A stretch of 64,000 bases of DNA from Dactylis glomerata. Taxonomy: Eukaryota; Streptophyta; Magnoliopsida; Poales; Poaceae. The notes beneath the pieces were generated by a model, which worked only from the letters and a program-made list of their open reading frames with translations, made no database searches and had not been told where the DNA came from. Shown one piece after another: positions 56,601 through 64,000 of this stretch. The DNA lies in the NCBI GenBank assembly GCA_007115705.1, contig QXEO01000411.1, forward strand, positions 2,831,918 through 2,895,917, read 5' to 3'. Made by a program: the position numbers and the translations under genes. Numbering within the stretch: position 1 is the stretch's first letter; every line of letters starts with the position of its first letter.

Positions 56601-58175
56601 GCGTAGTTGCTTGCGATGGTGATCATGGAATTTAGTGTCAGTTTCCCTTCATTCCTTTCCCGCAACAGGCGATGGCGGAGCAGTTGGCCTCTCTCCAAAC
56701 TGTCAATAAACGCGAGGATGGCAGATTCGTCGGTAACCCCTTCACAGGAGTTCTTCATATCTAGCCATCACGTGAGGAAAGTTCGAGAGGTCTCGTCGTC
56801 GGCCCGTCGGCACCGTTGGAGGTCACCAATGTTATAGGGTCTCTTGTAAGTCCCCTCGAAGTTTTCGGTGAATGCAGTTTGCATATCGAACCAGGTTTGG
56901 ATGGAATTTTCTGCCAAGTCATTGATCCACTGCCTCGCAGTGCTAGATAGCATCAGGGGCAAATAGCGGACAACAACGTTGGGTGATCCCCCGGCGAATT
57001 GTACTGCATTGAAGTAGTCTTGTAGCCAAGTTAAGGGCCTATCGACTCCATTGTACTGGCGGATATTTTTCTCGATCTTGAACCCATGCAGGATGGGCTC
57101 ATCACGAATCCGTTGTCCAAAGCACTTTGGGCCGAGGAAGAAGGCTGTTTGAGACTTGGCAATCTCGTTTAAATGGGTACGGGCGTCATAGGGCTTCTGG
57201 TCCGGCGGATCCTTGCGAGAGTTGCATGACCTTGCTGGTCCGCCACCGCCACCGCCACCGCCACCGCCATGGGGGCTCCCTGGTGGGGATGGCGAAGGGT
57301 CACGTCGTTTTTTACTCTCGTCGTCCTGCGACTGATCTCTGCAGCTACGATGGCTTCCCTCTGTTCTTCGTGGAGATGGATCGTCATCATGGCGGCGGGA
57401 GCCTTGCCCTTTGTCATCGTGGTGGCGAGTGGAGCGATGCTTGTCCTTGTCACCGCCACAGTGCGCGCCGTCGTCATGGCGAGATCGGTCCCTTCTCTTG
57501 GATCCGCCGTCTCTGCTGGTTTCCCGTCGTGGCGGATCGTCTCTGCGTCCAGTGTCACGGCTTTGCCCTCGCTTGCCATCATTGTCGCGTATGACGATTC
57601 CTCCCTTTGGGACTTCGAATGTCTTATACTTTGGTGGCGGCATGTTGGTCTTATGGCGGGGGGGCAGCATTATCTTGTTGGTATCCGTAAGCAGGGTAGT
57701 TCTTGTGGGGTGGGGATGGATTTCTCTGTGGGCCTTTGCCATTTGGTTTGTCATCGGAGGATATTGGGATGGCGTTCGCCCGGTTGCGAGCTTCTTTTCT
57801 TCGGATTTCTGAGGATCCGGTATGAGATTCATTGTCAGGGCGCGTACCATAGTTGCCAGCCCCCCGAGCTTTAGAGGCAGTGCTGGACCCGCATAGCGCG
57901 GGATCAGATTCGAGCCATCGTGACGACGTAGCCTTCTCCTGCTGCACTAATTCTTTGGTCATCAGTTTCACCACCGTCTCTAGGGCTGCTGGGCTCTTAT
58001 TATGCTCCAATAGCTCCTTTGCAGCCATGATATTCTCAATGGGCGTAGCCCTGACTTCATCGCGGTTTTTATCCACGTATGGCGGATTCTTGATGTACAT
58101 CTTGGCCAGAGTTTCCGCTGTTGGTACGGTGAACTCAAGGTTTCGTACCAGCTGCGGGTCGCCTCCCTCGGTCAT
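53634..58175 (-). pseudogene. Element D2 gag, protease, reverse transcriptase and RNase H
   Basis: Read leftward from 58175. Gag spans 58175-56100, with a linker of Gly encoded by (GCC)n at 57241-57270 and a core FFLGPKCFGQRI … RQWINDLAENSIQTW … FEGTYKRP. Protease is at 55293-56033 with LMDGGSSLNIMY. RT is at 54648-55229, with CVDYTGLNKACPKDPF and active-site YVDDIVV. Then come the gypsy RNase H (EPMLLYMVATNR) and the archaeal-type RNase H (FDGSKLLHG, EYEALLHGL, CCGDSDLVAQ), cut by E1. Breaks: frameshifts near 57665 and 56050, TGA about 56766, TAG 55293-55295 at the protease/RT junction and TAA 54648-54650. It is homologous to A and B but clearly a different family. Confidence 0.94.
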
Positions 58176-59712
58176 TGATACGTCTCAAACGTATCTATAA
58201 TTTTTGATGCTCCATGCTTGTTGTTACACCATTTGCCTGTTGTTTCGTTACACTTAGTGGCACTTTTATGCATTTTCTGGAACTAACCTATTAACAAGTT
58301 GCCACAGTGCCAGTTCCCTGTTTTCTGCTGTTTTTGTGTTTCAGAGTGATACACAGGAAATATTCTCGGAATTGGACGAAACAAAAGCCAGAAGTCTTAT
58401 GTTTCCCGGGAGCATCCAGACATCCGAAAGAGAGCCAGAGAGGGGCCAGGGCCTGCCCTCACACTAGGGTGGTGCGGCCTAGGCCCTGGCCGCGCCACCC
58501 ATGTGTGAGGAGCCCCTGGCTGCCCTCTCGCGATGCCCCTTCGCCTATATAAAGCCTCGGGACGAAAAACCCTAAAGGATTCGGCAATTTTCCAGAAAGA
58601 GTTCCGCAGTTCCGCCGCCACCGTCGACGAATTTCGGGGGACAGAAGTCTCTGTTCCGGCACCCTGCCGGGACGGGGAAGTGCCCCCGGAGCCATCTCCA
58701 TCGGTCTCCATCGCCGTCTCCGCCGTCTCCATCGACCTCACTGCCATCTCCATCAACCTTGCTGTCTCCTATGATGAGGAGGGAGTAGTTCACCCCCGGG
58801 GCTAAGGGCTCTACCGGTAGCTATGTGGTTCACCTCTCTCTCCCATGATGTGATCTTTATGTGATCGTGAGCTTTGTATCATGTTGAACAAGTACATGTT
58901 ATTATTCAGATATTTTGTGTACTCTAGTGATGTTATTAAAGTAATCTATTCCTCCTGCTATGGTGTAACGGTGACAGTACGTGCATCATGGTGGTACTTG
59001 GTTTAGGCTATGATTGTGATCTCTTGTGGATTATGAGAATAATTATTGCTATGATAGTTTGAGTGATCTATTCCTCCTTTCATGGTGTAATGGTGAGAGT
59101 GTGTGCACCGTGTTAGTACTTGGTCTAAGTTGCAATGATTTCTATCTTGAGTTGTGATCTGATTTGGATATCTCTATGAGTGGTGTTTGTCAAGTACTTG
59201 ATGAACTTTAAGGGGTGCTTCTGTAGCCACTACACAATGATTAGTGTTATTCAATAGGAGAGTAATTCAGAGTACCTTAGCAAAGAGAAGTTATTTGTTC
59301 AGTCATGTTATATTGTTGGGAGTGTGTCCACTAGTGAAAGTATGATCCCTAGGCCTTGTTTACAAGCTTTGTACACCGTTTACTTGCTATTTTGTTACTT
59401 GTTTGCTCGCAGCGATATTTATTTCACACCACGTTTGCTACTTATAATCATCACTACTACTTGTATTTCACTATCTCTTCGCCGAACTAGTGCACCTATA
59501 CATCTGACAAGTGTATTGGGTGTGTTGGGGACACAAGAGACTTTCTGTATCGTAATTGCAGGGTTGCTTGAGAGGGATAGCTTTGACCTCTAACCTCCCT
59601 GAGTTCGATAAACCTTGGGTGATCCACTTAAGGGAAACTTGCTGCTGTTCTACAAACCTCTGCACTTGGAGGCCCAACAAGTGTCTACAAGAATAGAAGT
59701 GCGTAGACATCA
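58176..59712 (+). repeat. 5' LTR of E2
   Basis: TGATACGTCTC … GTAGACATCA, about 1.54 kb, homologous to both E1 LTRs in reverse orientation. Several CTCCATC-type hexamer repeats lie at 58690-58760. Confidence 0.95.
58545..58554 (+). promoter_or_regulatory. TATA box of the E2 LTR promoter
   Basis: CTATATAAAG in a GC-rich setting. The transcription start would be expected about 30 bases downstream, near the CCCTAAAGG motif. Confidence 0.75.
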
Positions 59713-59722
59713 AGCTCTTTTC

Positions 59723-59740
59723 TGGCGCCGTTGCCGGGGA
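59723..59740 (+). promoter_or_regulatory. Primer-binding site of E2 (tRNA-Asp type)
   Basis: TGGCGCCGTTGCCGGGGA, 10 bases after the LTR end. Confidence 0.93.
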
Positions 59741-59852
59741 GGTAAGGTAAAAGGTACTCGCATCCTCCTGTGTGAGTGCTCGGAGTTATTTCCTTTAGAT
59801 TCTGCAATTATATCTTTTTGTTTCTTGTTTTTATTTTCACTAGTTAGGCTTA

Positions 59853-61552
59853 ATGAAAAATAAAGAGTTCTTTAGTCTTTTTCCTGATTTTAGATTTGAA
59901 GAGAAAATTGAAAATCCTTTGGAGCTTATTTCGCATAGCAATGTTATTAGTACGAATGCTTTGAATACTGTTAATGCTAATGCTATAGAAAAGTCTAAGC
60001 TTGGGGAAGCTGGTTTTGTTGAGTATGATATTTTTAGTCCCCCAGCTTTAGTGGAGAAGGTTTGTTCTGATAATATTTTATCTCCCATATGTGATGTTTC
60101 TAGTGATGCTTGTGCTCCCCATCCTTTTAAAATACCTACGAAGATTGTTGAACGTGTTAGGGATAACTGCTATTTAGGAGATGGAACTGTCCATCCTGGT
60201 GATCATTTGCTCTTTATACATGAATTATGCGAGTTGTTCCAGTGTGCAGGTATTTCAATGAACCAAGTTAAGAAGAAGCTATTCTCTTTGTCACTGAATG
60301 GCAGAGCTGAGGAATGGTATCGGCTGCTTGAAGATGGTCCATCTATTGGCTGGGAGGAAATTGTACCTCTCTTTTATTCTAAATTCTATCCTCCAAGTGA
60401 GATTCATAAAGATCGTAATCAGATATATAATTTTTGGCCTCATGAGGGAGAAAGCATTGCCCAAGCATGGGGAAGATTGAAGTTACTAATGCATAAATGT
60501 CCTCTTCATGATCTTCCCCGTAATATTATTATTAATAATTTTTATGCAAGGCTTTCAGGACATTACAAGGACTATCTAGATGCATGCTTTGATGGGTCTT
60601 TCACAAGCAAGGATGTCGACACCAAGTGGGGTCTGCTTGAGACAATTCAAAACAATATCGAAGGTTGGGATAGCGACAAAGGTAAAGGATCAGGTATGAA
60701 TTATGAGTTTGATTGCATTAAGTCTTTCGCTGAAACTGCTAATTTTCAAGAGCTTAGTGCTAAATATGGTCTTGATCCTCAAATTATGGTTGATTGCTTT
60801 AAAGCCTTTGCTTCCCATATGAATGTTCCTAAAGGAAATGGGGACGTGTATCATGAACCTTTTAAGGATACTTGCATAGAAAGTGATATTGTTATTGATG
60901 ATTGCAATAACATGCTCAAACTTCTCAAAGTACTATTTCTTATAAGCATGTTAATTTTTGTGGAATACATAGACCTTGTGAATAGAGTTACAACAAGGAA
61001 GATTATTGCATCACCCACGCAAATGAAGAAACCAGCATGTGGCTCAAGGATCTAGATGTGCTTGGTGAATGGGTTTGTGAGCTTTATCCTTTTCTTTGTG
61101 AATTTTGTGGTGAAAAAGGTCACTTCAATTTTCAATGCCCAATTAATCGAACGAGTACCGCAGATTTGTATTGTGATGATAAGATTACTCTCAATCAGCA
61201 TGATGAGATTACTTTGTTTTTGAATTGTGAAGAGATATCTAGAAAGCTTTCTTTGGTTGACATGAATGATGTTGATATTAATAGCACCCTTCTTGGTTGT
61301 CATCTCTATTGTGCTAAAGATTGCCTCGCAAATACTTACTTACAAGATCTTATTAAACATGATGATTTGCCAAGCTATGATAGGACTAATAGATGTTTTG
61401 ATCTTATTAATAGAGAGGAGGAATCCTCCAAAGTTTCTTCTGTTGTTTCTGTCAGCAAGCCAGATTATGTAGAGAAGATGCCTTTTCCTCCTAAAGAACA
61501 TGTGGAGAAGATGCCCTTCAAGTCTCTCCCTCCTAAAGGAGAGAGTAAAAAG

Positions 61553-61585
<33 letters not shown>

Positions 61586-62260
61586 AGGAGTAAAAGGCGA
61601 GAGGACACGGTATCTTCCCCTAAGCGTTATGATCCTGCTATAGATTATGATAATTCTGATTGGGATGATGTTCCTATGCCTATTACCTATGTTAGTGATC
61701 ATGATTGGGAAAAGCACTCTACTTTTGATATTGAAAATCTTTTTGGTACCAATTCTAAGGTTAATAATTGTTGTGCCATTAGTGCTATCCATGTTCCTTC
61801 TTATGATGATATGTTTGATGAGTATGCTTTGCGACATAGTAGTTCTCTAGCTTGTGATGATGGGTATAATATTTTCAGTTCACCTACTTTTGAGGAGAAA
61901 ATTAGTTATGATTGCAATATGCCTCCTGTTTTTGATGATTATGGTGATGAGAATAATTATTCTATTGATTCTGCTCCTACTACTATTGTTCATGTGGGGA
62001 GTATTAATCCTTTTATGCATGTGGCTCATGATAGGGATGCTTTATGTGATAGTTACATTGTTAATTCTATTCATGATGCTACTGAAAGTTACTTTGAGAG
62101 AGGGAAACATGGTTTGATGGATCTCAACAATATTGAGTTTCCCCTCTTTATGTTGCAATTCTTGAAGTTGTACTTGTTTTGCCTTCCTATGCTTTTTGCT
62201 TTGCGCTTTCATGACTTGTCTCTTTACAAGACTATTTTTCATAGGAAGTGGTTCAGATAA
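59853..62260 (+). pseudogene. E2 gag with core, zinc knuckle and hydrophobic tail
   Basis: Starts MKNKEFFSLFPDFRFEEK at 59853. The gag core runs from about residue 90: DHLLFIHELCELFQCAG, GRAEEWYRLLEDGPS, FYSKFYPPSEIHKDRN. A 1-base deletion near 60935 shifts the frame, and a TAG lies in the restored frame near 60999. The second part (61037-62260) has a CCHC zinc knuckle (CEFCGEKGHFNFQC) and a poly-Lys tract from an AAG microsatellite (about 61553-61590). Next come the PSYDDMFDEYAL and PPVFDDYGDENNY segments also present in E1, and a hydrophobic tail ending at 62260. Capsid and nucleocapsid functions are expected from the family. No protease or pol follows. Confidence 0.88.
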
Positions 62261-64000
62261 AAATGTCTTTCACATTTGCTTTTTGATGCTCTCTATTGCT
62301 TCAAGTTCTTATATGGCGCCTTTGCCTCAAGCTTTTATATGGCGCCCACATGAGCATCTTTGCAAATTACTGCGCCTAGCTCAAAGGCGTTAAAGAAAAG
62401 CACTCTTGGGAGATAACCCAATGTTTTTACTTTCAGTACCTTTTCTTTTATTTGAGTCTTGGAAGCCATTACTACTGTAATGACCTCTCCTTATCTTGTT
62501 TATTTCGTTTTTGTGCCAAGAGAAGCCTCTAATTTGAGTGAGGTAAAGATTTGGGGATGTTGCTGTCCTGAAACTGTTTTCGGTGCTACACCGTAAAAAT
62601 TCGTGAAAATTCTCTGTTTATCTTTTGGACCTGCGATTTCTTGTGCATATGCCCCAGGTTATATCCAAACTTTTATTAGTTGAACACTTTTTTATTTGAG
62701 CAACAGAAAATCCCTCAAAAATTCGTCCTTTGTCAGCTGTTCAGTTTTGACAGATTTCTGCCAATATTTGTTTTTGCCACTTTATCGCTTTCTTTTGAGT
62801 TCTTTTTTATCATGGAATTCTTGTGGAAGTTGCTACAGTAGTATATACTTTATATGTGGTGGTTTTGGGTTGAAACCTGAAGCTAAAAGAGGTTGAATAT
62901 ATTTTATGCTTACACTAATGTTGCTAATAGAATTGTGTTTAGTTTTGTATGAAGGAAGTTTTCAAGTGTAGGGATTGGAGAATGATGAGATGAGATGAAG
63001 AATGGACAAAAGCTCAAGCTTGGGGATGCCCATGCAACCCCCTAGAAATATCCAAGAAGTACAAGCGTCAAAGCTTGGGGATGCCCCCGAGGCACCCCTT
63101 CTTCATCGGCAAAAATCAGGTCACCTTTCAAAACACTATATTTTTATTGCTTCATGCACTATGTGTTTTTCTTGGAGCATCAGTTGTTTTAGTTTTCTTA
63201 GTTGGTTAGGTTTGTTTGTTTGCTGAAATAAATGGTTAGATCACATCATGTTTCTTTTGGAGGGGATGAACTCGTTTTCATTTGCTAAGAACACTCAGTT
63301 TTTCATTCTTACAATTTCACCGAGTGTTCTTCTTTTTCTGCTACTGCTTTTGGTTTTCGTTTTCGCCTTGATTTGTGTTCAGACCTTGTCATATCTTTAC
63401 ATCAAGGTGTATTTTTGCCTCTGATCTTTATTGGTTTTCATCAAAAGAGGTGTTTATAAAAATTTCAAATGGTGTTGGAAAAGAGAAAAAGCTTTATGCA
63501 AAAAAGTGGTACAAGAAGGAGCTTGTGTAGACTGCGGCTTAGGCTTTTTCATGTCATGCTTGATGTCTTTTTGATAGTATGCTTAGTGGTTTTGCTGTAG
63601 CATGACTTGTCTCAAATAACTGAGATTGCTTAATGAGCCTTTGAAAAAATCATGCGTTGTTTTTATTATATGGAAGCATTTATTTGGTTTTCTCCTTTGA
63701 TGCTTTCTTTGGGTTGACTTGGCGCATGCTCACACATGTTAGACTCATACAAAGTCGCCAATAGCCTCTATGATCATTTAGTTTTTGACTTTTGATGCTA
63801 TCTTATGCTTCTTTTAATGTCGCTTTGTCGCTTTGCATGATTATGGCCGTTATTGCTCTCTTAGTTGGTCGCTCCCAGTCTTTTGCTAGCCCTCACCTTG
63901 TACTGAGTATGAGCTCTACTCGTGCATCCAACTCCCAAAAACCAAGTTTGCCATTGTGTCCACTATAAATTCCTATGCATGGTATTTGTAAGCCATTCCA
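62261..64000 (+). other. Non-coding internal region of E2
   Basis: Homologous to 48530-51107 of E1 in reverse orientation, with no protein-like frame. AAGCTTGGGGATGC occurs at 63017-63030 and 63071-63084. It runs off the window end. Confidence 0.8.

Larger units (their letters stand above)
40452..58175 (-). mobile_element. Element D2: Tat-lineage retrotransposon, nearly complete, 5' LTR outside window
   Basis: Minus-oriented, inserted in D1's accessory gene (GCGGC at 40447-40451 is the candidate left duplication). It carries 3' LTR, polypurine tract, antisense accessory gene, integrase, dual RNase H, RT, protease and gag. E1 splits the archaeal-type RNase H at 46972/53634, and E2 inserts at the start of gag at 58175. 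Confidence 0.9.
58176..64000 (+). mobile_element. Element E2: gag-only Athila-like retrotransposon, 3' end outside window
   Basis: Same family as E1, in plus orientation, inserted at the start of D2's gag. It shows its 5' LTR, primer site, full-length gag and about 1.7 kb of the non-coding region that also follows gag in E1. No pol follows gag as far as the window extends, matching E1. Confidence 0.93.

Noticed and set aside
57241..57270. GCC trinucleotide run as a regulatory element
   Set aside because: It encodes poly-Gly in the D2 gag linker on the minus strand; a simple microsatellite in coding sequence.
61340..61837. 165-codon Ile/Arg-rich minus-strand frame opposite E2 gag
   Set aside because: Antisense shadow of the gag coding region with low-complexity content.
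1..64000. Non-transposon host genes
   Set aside because: Every frame with recognisable domains belongs to a retrotransposon or the CACTA element; the B3-like gene lies inside element A.

Overview
This window is repeat DNA from a large plant genome, almost certainly a grass and probably a pooid (the wheat, barley and oat group). The evidence is grass-type Ty3/gypsy elements of the Tat and Athila lineages, a CACTA transposon with a TNP2/DUF4216 remnant and a C48-protease-like gene, plant-type introns and TATA-driven LTRs. I see no convincing host gene. Apart from about 2.8 kb at the left edge, nearly every base belongs to one of seven transposable elements nested inside one another.

Layout. 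Element A (Tat lineage, minus strand) has its 3' LTR at 2845-3597. An antisense AT-hook/B3 gene follows at 4203-5033, and its polyprotein is split into 6423-8768 and 16923-18992. The split is caused by an 8.15-kb CACTA transposon (8769-16919, 3-bp target duplication GTA). A's gag is cut at 18992 by Athila-like element C (5' LTR 18993-20503, tRNA-Asp primer site, gag and protease). C's gag is split by Tat element B (20795-35577, complete LTR pair, 5-bp duplication CCGAG). C's protease is cut at 36638 by Tat element D1 (36639-40451). D1 is cut by D2, a second member of the same family (40452-58175). D2 is interrupted by E1, a complete gag-only Athila-like element (46973-53633, duplication CTGAG), and by E2, an oppositely oriented relative (58176 to the window end). 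The deepest chain is A > C > D1 > D2 > E1/E2.

How the parts work. The Tat elements encode gag, aspartic protease, reverse transcriptase, two RNase H domains and integrase on the minus strand. Between integrase and 3' LTR each carries an accessory gene on the opposite strand. In B, D1 and D2 this is an intron-containing gene with a PF04195-type N-terminus and coiled-coil exons, preceded by its own TATA box. In A the slot holds an unrelated gene with four AT-hooks and a B3-like DNA-binding domain. All polyproteins carry in-frame stops, mostly TAG, so these copies are decayed. The same TAG lies at the protease/RT junction in A, B and D2.

The CACTA element has lost the catalytic part of TNP2. 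It keeps a DUF4216 fragment, a four-exon transposase-associated gene ending in a degenerate C48-like domain, and a short frameshifted RNase H1-N-terminal/viroplasmin-like ORF with a membrane tail. Its ends consist of arrays of small hairpins built on GTGGCGCACC.

All calls come from reading the sequence. No database search was possible, and family names rest on recognised motifs.
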